64,000 nucleotides of DNA from Gordionus sp. m RMFG-2023 (Eukaryota; Nematomorpha; Gordioida; Chordodea; Parachordodidae), in contig NC_088776.1 in NCBI RefSeq assembly GCF_954871325.1, positions 6,703,985 through 6,767,984 on the forward strand. The letters are read 5' to 3'. A program made the position numbers and the translations under genes. Shown in pieces: positions 25,104 through 36,400 of the stretch; the stretch's first letter is position 1; the number at the start of each line of letters is the position of its first letter. The notes beneath the pieces are model-generated. The model was not told the DNA's origin and searched no databases. It saw only the letters and a list, made by a program, of their open reading frames with translations.

Positions 25104-26171
25104 AAAAGTACTTCTTCTATAGCATCCATGTTCTAAAAATTAAATATTTTTTAAAAATAATTGGATAAAAATGTAAATACCTCATAAATTGTATTCATCA
25201 TTAAAGAAATTCTTAATAACATGCTGGTTAAAATGCAGAAATATCTCAAAGAATTATTTTGCTATGAATCATATGTCTCAACATTATTGGATCCGAGATT
25301 AAAACAAGTTTACATGCCTAATACTCTTAATAGAGTTGAGTATATGACCAAATTTTCAAAATATTTAAGGAAAATAGAAAACAAAAAAAAATACAGGAAT
25401 AACGGATTCTCAGGTATATTTTTAATATTTATTTATTAAATCCTAATTTTCAAACATTTGTGCCAGGAGGAAAATGAATTTAGTTTTTTAGAAAGAATTT
25501 TATCCCAAAAAAGAAATTCAGAAGGGGATTATATATCGGCAGAAATCATTGAAGAAAATATATCAGAACTTCACACCTATTTGAATGAACCTCTTATTTC
25601 ATTAAAGGATGACATATTATTATGGTGGAAAGCCAATAGTGAAAGGTATTTTATATTTTTTAAATAGTCAATATAGTTTATTATATAGAGTTTCAGTCCT
25701 CTCAATAGCAGCTAGAAATTTTTTAGCAATTCAAGCAACATCTGTCCCCTGTGAACAAATATTTTCGAAAGCAGGAGATCTTGTCACTAAAAAAAGGAAT
25801 AGGCTTTCAAACAAAACAATACAAGATTTGATGTGTATGGGCTCTTGGTTAAAGAATGGAATAGATCTACCGCCTCCATTAAGTCCCTCTTCTAATTCCT
25901 ACCAAGGAAGTTCTACAAACAAAGACATTAGCATTTATTTAAATTAAATATTTGTATTAATTATTATATTATTCATAATTAATTTTATATTGTTTATATA
26001 ATACACTTATATTTAATAAAATGATAAAACAAATAAAATTAGGTTAAAAAAATATGTTTTTTATTTAGGACCACGGTCTGGATCAATCTTTTTTAAAGAC
26101 CGTGGTCCAGGTTGGTCCGAGGGTATCGGTCCAGTCCAGACCAAAGATCGGACCGTGACCTTCTATTAAAC

Positions 26172-27120
26172 ATAAAATATTTCCATTATGTTATTTTTAT
26201 CCGGGATTCAAACTGATATTAACGAACGGAACAGAATAGTGTCATAATATTCATTTTAATGTTATATATATTTTAACCTTAGTGGCGTGTTAGAAATAAC
26301 CGCCCCCCCCACCTCTTCATGGTAAATATAATGTGGTTTAATTACCTGTTTTCATAATTTCTATTCTGTTATTTCTATCTCCCCCCCCCCCTTGTCCCGT
26401 ACAACTTATTTCTTTTTTTTCTACTTGTTTCTTTTGTTTCCCCATCTTCCTTTATTTTGTTATGAAATTGATATATTATACCTTATTTTTATATTGCATT
26501 TGAAACTGGTTAATGATTATATCGCGATTAAATAACAAATTTTTTTTCCCTTTTTGTTTTAAAAATTATAAAGGTGGAAAATAAAACACCTTTTTGGATC
26601 ATTAATTATTTTCGTGTTTTCTTTTGTAAATTGATATTTTTTGATGAAAATTTATTGTGCGTTGTTTTTAATTATTTTGTAAATTGTAACATTTTAACAA
26701 TAAAGTTAAATTACTAAAATTATTCTGGATGATGACAAAGTTAAAAACCCGTCCCACGAATTCTGCCGATCCCTCACCTATTCCCCGGTAGAACCGCTTG
26801 CGGTCGTGCCCTCAAACTCAACACTAAGTCTAGATGAAAAGTGGATTATGGAAATAACCTTTCTCTTTCTAGGAAAAAATTTGCTTTCACGTTTTTCTTT
26901 TCAATTTTAAATTGTAAAACCTCTTTCATAATTTTCATATATTTCTATAAAAATCTATCGTCACAAATCTATAATTTTTATGCTATCTACTAAATTATAA
27001 AATATAAAAGCTACCAACCGATTTATCAATTCTCATTTAAAGTTAGCCCTTTTGAAATTAAAAAAGAAATACTCTCAACGTTCAGAAAACTAATAACTTT
27101 TTAGAAATATTTTCGTTATT
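26172..27120. other. Noncoding region with poly-C tracts
   Basis: No gene is supported. Poly-C runs at 26302-26309 and 26381-26391 resemble those just inside the ends of the hAT copies in this window. The left one follows TAGTGGCGTGTTAG, which could be a hAT terminal repeat, but no matching right end was found. Confidence 0.35.
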
Positions 27121-27121
27121 T

Positions 27122-27447
27122 TAGCGGCGGGATTATTTTTTGATAATTTAAAAAAAATTATTCGGGGAATTTTTTCCTTTATCCGGGGATTAATTTTCCC
27201 CCATATTTAATTTAAAATCTAAAAAATGGGGAATTTTTTTCCAGGGGAATATTTTTTCGGGTAATTATTTTCTAAGGATTTTTTTTCATGGGAATTATCT
27301 TTCAGGTGATATTTTTTCCTGGGATTTTTTTTCTGGTGAATTATTTTCCAGGGGATTTTTTTCCGGGAAATTATTTTCTTGGGGATATTTTTTCCGGAGA
27401 ATTATTTTCGGGGATTTTTTTTCCGGGAATTATTTTCCGCCTACCGT
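27122..27447 (+). repeat. Degenerate GGGGAATTATTTTTCC-type array
   Basis: About 15-18 irregular units of roughly 16-22 bp are present, each a G-rich step (GGGGA, CCGGGGA, CAGGGGA) followed by ATTATTTT or ATTTTTTTTCC. The array is bounded by TAGCGGCGGGA at the left and TTCCGCCTACCGTGCTA at the right, which are weakly inverted. It may be the body of a MITE built of simple repeats. Confidence 0.62.
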
Positions 27448-28883
27448 GCTAATTTCATTAAATATCAAATCGATGAATTAGTTTCGGTGATAAATTTTAA
27501 AATGGTAAATAAATAATACGCCAAGAAAAATTAATCGATTTAGCAGCGTATTTATTTCTGCTGTGATTATGATAAATTAATAAATTGGTATATATATGCG
27601 ATGAGAGGTAGGAATCAGTATAATATTTTTGAAAAATATTTTAACTAGCATCCGAATTTTTTGGTTGAGGGGGGGGGGTGTCCCCCAATGAATTCCAGAT
27701 ATTTAAGTATAATTTATGAATTTTGTATAATTTTCCACGCACCTTTAGATAAATAATAAATTTCAGATATGATTTAACAGAATTAGAAAATAAATCTAAG
27801 GAAGGAATTTTATTAATTTTTAATTAAAAATAAATTTTATCCCTATAATATTCTCCATAGGGACGTCCAATCGAACCCCAACTCAAATATCAATATAAAA
27901 GTATTTTAAAAAGATAATTTTATCCTATCAAATTTTTCATGGGAGGGAGAGGGGAAGGTTACCCACCTTGGTAATTAAAAACAATACAAATATGTGACTC
28001 AAAAATTTTCCAACTTTATTATTTATAAACAAATTATATAATATATATAAAGATTTACAATGTAATCATCAGAAATATATTAAATAAAAAATAAATCACA
28101 AATAAAAATTAATTTTAAAAAAAGTGATATATGAATAAATTTTTTTTATATAGATTTATAGTTAATTCAACAAGTTAAACAAAATTTTCTCATAACACCG
28201 ATAATAGATCTATTGATTCTAGTTTCGTCTAATTGAGTCAAAGGATAGGCGGCATCTAAAATATCTAAACACTTTGATAGAAAAGTTAATAATAATTAAA
28301 TGTATAATATATAGAAAATTGGAAAATCATAAGTACGTTTTTAGTCTTAGCCCGTCCTTAAAGATAATATGGGGGGCATACATATATAAAATTTATTATA
28401 AGATAACATAGGTTTGAGATAAGAATATTGTCCAATATAAATTATTCACATTTTGCCTTACATTGGGGCGATTCCGGTCCTAGTATTAAGAATCTGGCAG
28501 TCAAATTTGAATTACCCTGCATTCACATTTAGGGCGAATTTGTGGCGAATTCGTCAGAAATTCGCGCTAACTGTGAATGAAGTGTTAGGAAGGGTTCGAT
28601 TTTATGTCATCATCCCTTTTAAAAAATTATAAAACGTCGTCCCTCTGATGTGATTTTTTTGAAAAAAAAATAAATAAAATATTTGGAGGCACAAAATATA
28701 GTAAGGGCCTACATTTTAATAAACAAAAGAGACTAAGGATAAAATATAATGGTGATCATCACTTAGACCTAGAAAAGGTTTATGATTGACCATGGGATTT
28801 AATATGATTAGCGTTTTGTGGAAAAAAAATTCCAGATGTTTATTTAAAAAAAATATAATACAAGATGTGTGATAATAATAAAG
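27448..28883. other. Noncoding region, possible hAT 3' remnant
   Basis: The stretch AATATTTTTGAAAAATATTT, then GCATCCG and poly-G at 27630-27690, parallels the poly-G end of the hAT at 51660-51735, so a decayed hAT end is likely. The remainder shows no gene. Confidence 0.4.
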
Positions 28884-29114
28884 CAGGGATGTGAACCCTC
28901 CGACAAAAAAAAGGGTTCGGGACCAGGGTCCGGGTTTGGAGATCATAAAGAAATTATATTACGCAATTTATTTATTTTTTTATGTTCCATATAAATTATA
29001 GACATGCAAAAATTTAAAAATTAATTTATATTTTAAATGTTTTATTTAATCGCATAGCCCTTAATATCATTTATAATAAAATATTATTCCCTACACGACA
29101 AAACATAAGCGTAT

Positions 29115-29570
29115 CAGGAATTTTATTAAGACCATCCTCCCCCTTCCCCATAAATTTTGCTGGAGATCTTTAGGTCTACAAATTGTAGGTCTTTGGCTAT
29201 ATTATAAAAATAATATTTTGTTATCACTTTTTTTAATATAAAAATTCTTTTTTTCATGAAATTTTGAATTACAATCTATATTTAAAAAATTATTTACTTT
29301 TTACTAATTTATCTTAGAAATTCGTAATATGTTATTTATATTTTTAAGTATGGGGCAAAAAGTTATATTGCCTTAAAATGATGTTTACGAGAGCAGGCAA
29401 ATTTGCAATGAGGGAAGGGGCTTGGTTAGGCACCTACTCAAAATTCCCAATATTTCACTTTCTAAAATTGATACAAAATAAGATATGCAACGTATTCATA
29501 TTTTATATATTATTGTGAAATTATCATTTATAATATTATTACCTACATTACAAAATTCACATATCGTCAG
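29115..29570 (+). repeat. Interspersed repeat, also at 52785-53215
   Basis: The two stretches share ATAAATTTTG(C/T)TGGAGATC near the left, a central GAGAGCAG motif and an ATATTTCA...TAAAATTGAT stretch with CAACGTATT at the right, with many substitutions. It is a non-coding repeat of unknown type. Confidence 0.5.
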
Positions 29571-29574
29571 TCTA

Positions 29575-29879
29575 GAATTGGATTGCTCCACTTGCACAAA
29601 TGTTTAAAATGTAAAAATCAACATTTAAAGTTTAAAATAAAATATAGAAAAAAGTTATTGATCAATTTTGATAATATCTTTGGCAAAAATTAATATTTTT
29701 TCAACATTTAAAGTTTAAAATAAAATATAGGAAAAAGTTATTGATCAATTTTGATAATATCTTTGGCAAAAATTAAAATCTAATTTTTATATATATATTG
29801 GGAATAAATTAGTTATTGTCCACTTCTAACTCAAAAATTTTGAAAATGTCGAGTGGAGCACTTTAATTCCAGACCAACG
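29575..29879. mobile_element. MITE with about 28-bp inverted ends
   Basis: The left end CGTCAGTCTAGAATTGG... and the right end ...AATTCCAGACCAACG are inverted over about 28 bp with several mismatches. ATAT flanks both sides, but this is too AT-rich to be a convincing target duplication. An 83-bp direct duplication lies inside. Confidence 0.55.
29619..29784 (+). repeat. Two tandem copies of an 83-bp unit
   Basis: The units begin CAACATTTAAAGTTTAAAAT at 29619 and 29702. They are almost identical through TTGATAATATCTTTGGC, so this is a recent local duplication inside the MITE. Confidence 0.85.
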
Positions 29880-30289
29880 ATATATCACCTTCTAAAATTG
29901 AGAGAAATTAAAATAAAATATTACCGATAAAATGGAAACATCAAAATCAGAAAATTTTGAAAAATGGCAAGAGATAAAAAAAAAATGAATTCTCGAAAAA
30001 TAATTTTTTAAAAATTTATTAATCATAAATTTTAGGATATTTTTAAAAATCTTTGATATTTTTTATTGAAACCTAGAACCCTTGAACCCTCCACTTTTAA
30101 AATGGGTCCGAGTTCGTACAGCCAAATTACAAGGTTCACACATTAAAGCCAAAATTAGGATATGTAATGAAATCTACAAGGGTTTGAAAGGCAATGCTGG
30201 GTTGCATCAAGGGACAGGTTTAATTCAATTTTTATTTCTAGTATATTTGACATGATTATTGTAGACCTGAAATATCTCCTTGATGTGTG

Positions 30290-30441
30290 GTATTCACAGA
30301 CCATGCGTTATTATGTACAGACACGTAAAAATTTTTGGGTCGGGTTTTTTATGGTGGCCCGAAAAAAATAATTTTCCAGATATCATAGGCCCGGCCCATT
30401 TTTTGGGAATTTCGAGGCGGGGTAGGCTGATCTCTAGGGGT
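30290..30441. repeat. GGCCCGG-box repeat fragment
   Basis: TTTTTGGGTCGGG, GGCCCGGCCC and a right end GCTGATCTCTA resemble the MITE family best seen at 38266-38560. The left terminus is not clear. Confidence 0.4.
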
Positions 30442-31637
30442 AATTATGAAAAATATTGGATATACAACTTATAAGGTTTACTAAGCGGATAGGAAGATTT
30501 AAGATAGAGGTAGTATAGAATTAAAACCGCATATATAAGTGTCTAAATTTTGATATGTTGTATGGTGGAGAAGAATTTCTTCTAGAAATAGGTGATTGGA
30601 AATTTAAGTGAGGTCAATTATTTCTAATGACTAAAATTAGGATGGGAAAATAAAGAGTTTTGAGAGGAAAGGAACCATATTAGAAGGTATAAGAGTAGAT
30701 ATTAAGAGCAAGATGTGCTTGCCAGCGTGCACAGGAATAGATTATGAGTGCAATAAAATTAATAATTCTCAGATGGATGCTAATATCTAAGAAGGGGTAA
30801 GTAAGTAATAAAGGCATTAGGAAAATGTTGACAGAAAAGTTTCCTATGGGTTTGTTAATGTAGAAAGGAGATAGGCAAAATCAATTAGAATAGAAATAAC
30901 AAGACTAGAGTTTGGAGGTAAATACAGAAGAAGCGCCTAAATAAAAAAAATAGAATAAAATTGTTGGAAACATGCGGAGCTTAAACTTGACAGATTGGCA
31001 TATTGAATGAAATAAAAGTGTGCAGAATTCGAAATAAGAGTCCCGAAAAAAAAATTCGACGATCTTATGAAAATAAAATTTAGACAGGATTATTGTTATT
31101 TTATTTACATTAATATAAGTATAACTCAGCTAGCATTATGAGAGCTAAAAAATTTTAAAAAAATTTACAATTACAAACCGGGCATAATAATTAGTTGAAA
31201 AAAAACATGATGCATTTATTCTTTTCTCAGGTCTTTCATTTACTTTTTGAAAAATTACCTCCAATTTATACTTATTTTTTCTCCATTTTTTTTAAAAGTA
31301 TATATATATATATTATTATATATTTAAATTCTAAAATATATAATTAGCCAATAAACCCTCTTATCTCCAATAAACTTCTTCTTTTTTTAAAGGAAATATA
31401 GAGATTTAAACCACAAAATCAAAATAAATGAATGCTGGAAACAAATTACGAGTGCGATATAATCGGCGTTTGAAGATGGAACAAATATACAAACCGGAAC
31501 TGAATCCTATTTCGAAATTTCCAGAAAACCGTTCTTAAAAAAATTTACAAGTAATTTTAAAATATTTGATTCTAAAAAACGTTGTAAAATTTATTATTGG
31601 ATGGGTTCATATATATATTCTTTTTATTACTTTAACA
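30442..31637. other. Noncoding region
   Basis: No coding exon, repeat end or RNA gene could be supported. The first 600 bases are purine-rich on the plus strand. Confidence 0.4.
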
Positions 31638-32760
31638 CAGGGAAGCGAACCCGGCAAAATTTTAGCCCCGGGTTCGGTTTAAGTAAAAAAATAAAAGGTG
31701 GGTTCGGTTCGGGTTGGTTTATGGAAATATTTATGAACCCGGGTTTGGTTCCGGGTTCAGCTCGGGTTTAAGAATTTTTGAATTGATATTAAAAAACTAG
31801 ACATAAATTTGGTATAAAAATAAATTTTTTATTTTATTTATAGGCAAAATACATTTAAAAATACAAAACAGTCATATATCAATTTTAAAAATTTTATTTA
31901 GACGGATTAACATAATATCTTCCAGGAGTTGTTCACTCATCCTCGATCTATATGGTGAGAGAATGAATTTCAAATGTGAAAATAATTTTTCAACGCTGAC
32001 CTATCAGATGTCTTTCTAAATTAGACAAATGATTACCAGACATTTTTAATTTGTTGCAATATGAGCATACTGATTTATTTTCTATTGTATCAAGAGTAAA
32101 ATGCTTCTCAAATATGACTTTATTTTTTATCTTAAATCTATATAATAATGAGGAACTTTTATTAAACCTTGAAATAAAAGAGTTAAAGAGGATAAATTTT
32201 AAATAGCAATGATTTCATAGAATTAAAAAACAGATATATAAATTTAATTTCAATTATAATATACATTTCATTAATATATATTAAAAATTAATCTGAACAA
32301 AAAATAAATCAATATAATAATTTTTATTTTGACTTGTTCATTCCTTTAATTAGTAATCTTTGAGAATAAGTTATAAATTAAAAATAAATGGCGTGAATGT
32401 ATTTAATTGCTTTAAATTTATTTAACACTCCAATAGGAATCTTTGAAAATAAATTTTAAAAAAAATAAAAAAATGGCGTAAATGAATTAAGTTGTTTAAA
32501 ATTTATTATCACTTCACTTAAAAGGTATTATGATAATATTATAAAATCTCAATTAAATTATTAATATTTGTATTTATTATACAAATATCTTAATATATGA
32601 GATTTTAAACAATACACTGAACCCGCTTGAACCCGGGTTCATAAAAATTCCTGGGTTCGGTTCGGGGTTTTAAAAATTTTATAAATGGGGTTCAGGTTCA
32701 GATTTTTTTATCAAAAACCCGGGTTTACTCCTCCGGATTCAGGTTGGGTACAAATCCCTG
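31638..32760 (-). mobile_element. hAT-family element with BED-finger remnant and perfect 8-bp target duplication
   Basis: Terminal repeats CAGGGAAGCGAACCC (left) and GGGTACAAATCCCTG (right) are flanked by identical 8-mers CTTTAACA (31630-31637 and 32761-32768). Subterminal zones are full of GAACCCGGGTTC boxes. On the minus strand at about 32140-31980 a BED finger is readable: KHFTLDTIENKSVCSYCNK followed by GNHLSNLERHL. The catalytic domain is missing, so this is an internally deleted, non-autonomous copy. The intact duplication suggests relatively recent insertion. Confidence 0.83.
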
Positions 32761-33301
32761 CTTTAACAAGAGTTTTGAGATGAAAATTAGAACCTTAAAC
32801 CCTCGATAAATCTAAAAATTGACCCACTTTTATTTAAAATATATTAAGAAAGGGAACCATTTTTTTGTCAGTCCAGGTTTTAAACTCTGGTTATAATGCT
32901 CTGCGGTTTTTTTAACCTATACAGTTGTAAAGACGCGTTAATTTTGATTAACACCTCATTTATAGTGAGCAGCGCTATAAGCGATGCGAAATTTACAAAA
33001 GCAAGCCAATAATAGGTATAATTTATAAATATGGGACGAAATGATGAAATCACGACACTGTTGATATAACAGAAAATTATAATTGTTAGAACCGTGACGA
33101 ATTAGCTGTTCGCATAACTCGGGGAAATCGTGCGTACTATATATGCAGAATAAGGCTTACTCAAAATAAAAATGCTATGCTCAAATATGAAACATTTTAG
33201 GTGGGCAAATTAAATTTTACGCCTGTTAATGTCACTTACAATTTATGATTTCATCATTAAAGTTTTAATTTACAAAATAGATTTGGAATTATAGGTAAAA
33301 T

Positions 33302-33459
33302 TTAATCGAAAATGGCTGAAGATTTTTTTATTTTGAAGAACATTTCAAACTCTATAAATTTATATATATAAAATCTTAAAACTTTATTTTTGTAAATGGA
33401 TTGATCGGCCTTGTAATTCAACGCTTTCGATAATAAAGCCATCCTATGCCAATGCATAG
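33302..33459 (-). CDS. Possible SMYD last exon
   Basis: The acceptor is CGTTTTAG, with phase 1 compatible with exon 8. Fifty-one codons begin MHWHRMALLSKALNYKAD, like a TPR helix, and run to a TAA. Support is the open frame and phase only. Confidence 0.35.
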
Positions 33460-36400
33460 CTAAAACGATATCGTATTTAACATAATATTTCCTAATTAGA
33501 ACAAAATATTTAATTTAACGTAAAATATATATATATGTTAGTGGCAATGTGTTTTTTTCCGGCAATGTGTTATTATTTCAACTTTAAATTATTTTTTGAG
33601 GCCGTTTTTTAAAATTAAAATCCGATTTTTGCGGAAATGTATTTCAGCATGTTTAGAAATACCTATCTTATAAATTTTAGAGAATCTTACCGTCGTTAAC
33701 CTTTAACTCATTTATAATTTATATAAGAAATATATGGCTGACGACATGAGAGGGTACGAGATGATAACAATATTTTGTCCAGCCAATCCCAATGATTAAA
33801 AAGAGGAAGGACATAAATAATATAAAACCCGTTATTTAATTCACAAATATTTAGCAATTATAAATATTTTACTTGGTAAAAACATTGTTTTTAATTATGT
33901 GCTTATTTAAAAACAAAAACAAGGAGAATGTGCAAACACTATAGTGTATCTATGAAAATAAGATAAAATATTCAAAACTATAATAAAACTTAAATGTATC
34001 CCCACTTTCCAAAGCTTTGCCCATTTCGTACGTTATTTTCAGGCCGACCATGTTCAGAGAGTCACGTGCTAAGATATTTTGGTAGTCCACACCAAGCATA
34101 TTAGCGTTCATGTGTGACTGCAAAACCATGTTGTAAACTATATTCTTGGAAGCGGGAAATGGTAACGCATTCGAGGTTAAATTTTGAACAAATAAATTAC
34201 TCTTTGCAGTGAGATATCGGTTAAAATAGTCCTCTTGGTATATTTGTACCTTTTTGAAATCCAAATTAGACCCATGAAAATCATATTTTGGTAGACATTC
34301 TAATTTTTTTTAAAATAAGGTATATTGTTTTTAAAGTCAAACTTTAACAAGTTCCGCTTAAAAAGAACTTGCATTTTTTTCTTCTCTTTAGCTTTCATCT
34401 GGTGGTAAGTTCCTTCAATATCTCTCTCTACTTTATGTCTTTTATCTAATTTATACTTCTTTATATTGGCTCTAACTTTATGGTCCCATTGAAGTTTTGG
34501 CCTTCCTCTTTACATTTGCCTATCATTTCCAAATTCTCAACCTTATTTCCTATATAATTCATAGGCCTTCTCATTATGTGCCCATACTACCTAAGTCTGT
34601 TTACCATTATCTTAGTCTTAATGGGCACTACCTTCTCCTAGTATTTTTGTACTTCGCACTTAACTTTTTTTGTTATCCCAGCAATCATACTCAGCATTCT
34701 CATCTCCATTTGTAGACTTCTCTCGTCTGATTCTTTGGGCCATGTTTCCGAACAATATAAAATAGTAGGTTGTACTATGGAATTGTAAATTTTTCCCTTC
34801 AAATTGTGTGGGATTCTTTTATCAAAGATTACTCCAGATAAAGATCTACACTACACTTTAACTACCTTTGATTAATTTTACTCTTTATCTCTTTCTCTAT
34901 TGTGCCGTTTGCTTGTATAGTGGAGCCCAAGTATTTGCAGCTCACAATTGCCGATATCTGCTATTCATTTATATCAATGCTCTCTGTTTCATCTCCTCCA
35001 ATCACCATATACTCCGTATTTTCTCTATTTACTTTTAGTCCGTGCTTTTCTAGGATACTTATCCAGCTCATTAATCTTTCTTTCATTTCATCCTTGGATT
35101 CAGCAAGTATCACAATATCATCTGCAAATATCATATTCCACGGGACTGTTTGTGGTAAAGACTGTGTTAATATATCTATTACTGTTATCAAGAGAAGTGG
35201 GCTGAGAGCTGACCCTTAATGACTCTCGGCTATTGTGATGCCTGCTGAAGTACCTACTGTGCTATGGACCTTGTATGGCCCATATACATATCCTGTGTTA
35301 TTCTTATATATTTTTCGGGAACCATTTTGTGGCGTAGCCCCTACCAAATAAGTTTTCTTGGGATACTATCCAAGGCCTTTTCTAGATCGAGAAAGACAAT
35401 GTGTAGCTTTTTATTTCCCTGTATTTTTCGCTCATTTGCCTAATTGCGTAGATTGCATTCGTTGATCTTCCAGGCATAAAGGCAAACTGAGTCTCTCCTA
35501 TTTCGATTTTATCTCTTAACCTTTTATCTATTATTTTTTCGTAGAGTTTAAAGTGTTTCATTAGTTTTATGCCCCTGAAATTTTGGCAATTTTGTGGATC
35601 TACTTTATTTTTGAAGATATGAACTAGATAGCTTTGCCTCTTTGAGGAATCTCTTCATTTCCCTGTTTTATTGTACAGATTTGTGAGGAAATGTATTCCA
35701 TCATCTCCTAGTGCTTTAAGGCTTTCTATTGGAATATCATGTGGACCCCTAGCTTTGTTGTTTTTCATATGCTTGAGGCATGTGATTATTTTTTGTTCTC
35801 TTATTGTCTATATAGGATTTCTAATTGTTCATTTAGATGTAGTATGTGGGGATTAAAGTTGAGAAGCTCCTGAAAATATTCTTTCCATCTATTCATTATT
35901 TCTTTTTCCTTTATTATCATTTTCCATCTTTATTTATGATTACTTTCGTAGCTCCGTTTATATCCCTTAAATTCTTTTCTCGCTGTTTGGATAATCTGTA
36001 TATTTTATTTTTCATACATGTCATCGTATGCCATAGATATGGCCCTAGCCACCGCCTTTTTAGATGTTCTCTTGGATTTTTGTTTCTTGTCTTGTCATCT
36101 GGGTTTTTTAATTTGTATCATATTTTATATATAGGACTTTTTTCTCTTAATAGTTTGTACGTTTTCATTCCACCACCATAGTTCTTTGTATGATTTGTTT
36201 CCTCCCCTTGTCAAGCCTAGTGTAGATTTGGCAATGTCTATTAATCTGGATGAAAGGCCTGTCTACATTTTTTCACTGACTTATGAGGAATCTATTGCTT
36301 CAATGTTTGTATTGTTTACAAAGGCATCTGTCATTGATTTTAGTCTACCCCATTTGATGCATGGTTCAAGTTTTATCTTGTTTTGAGTAGATTTATTTGT

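Larger units (their letters stand above)
19137..25947 (+). pseudogene. hAT transposase (ZBED-like), interrupted
   Basis: The N-terminal exon (19137-19255) encodes half a BED finger (KICVHCNTKF). A probable intron follows, and LSRHLIKHK near 19415-19440 supplies the His pair. The LTR element then interrupts the frame, which resumes at 24182. From 24233 the catalytic region is readable, with SFTTDMWSNINKISFITIT and FRCWAHILNLI. Residues after CRDFAFSINKSPK switch to the opposite strand (24893-25103), then return to plus at about 25221 (STLLDPRLKQVY). The C-terminal dimerisation domain at 25609-25947 has FLAIQATSVPCEQIFSKAG and RNRLSN. The protein is not functional because of the inversion, the insertion and the split frames. 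Confidence 0.78.
18969..26163 (+). mobile_element. hAT DNA transposon (BED-finger type) carrying a nested LTR element
   Basis: The ends are imperfect terminal inverted repeats: AGTGAAGGTCAACGGTCCGG at the left and ATCGGACCGTGACCTTC at the right. Flanking 8-mers TATTAAAT and TATTAAAC fit a hAT target duplication. Without the 4.7 kb LTR insertion the element is about 2.5 kb. Subterminal GGTCCGGACC-like boxes repeat near both ends (18967-19045 and 26066-26160). It encodes a BED zinc finger and a hAT transposase on the plus strand, broken by the insertion, an internal inversion and frame losses. Confidence 0.82.
28884..30140. mobile_element. Probable decayed hAT-family element (CAGGGATGTGAACCC ends)
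   Basis: The left end CAGGGATGTGAACCC and the subterminal GGGTTCGGG boxes match the family of the element at 31638-32760. The right limit is put at GGTTCACA with the weak target duplication TAATAAAG/CATTAAAG. Inside are another repeat (29115-29570) and a MITE. No transposase is readable. Confidence 0.4.
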
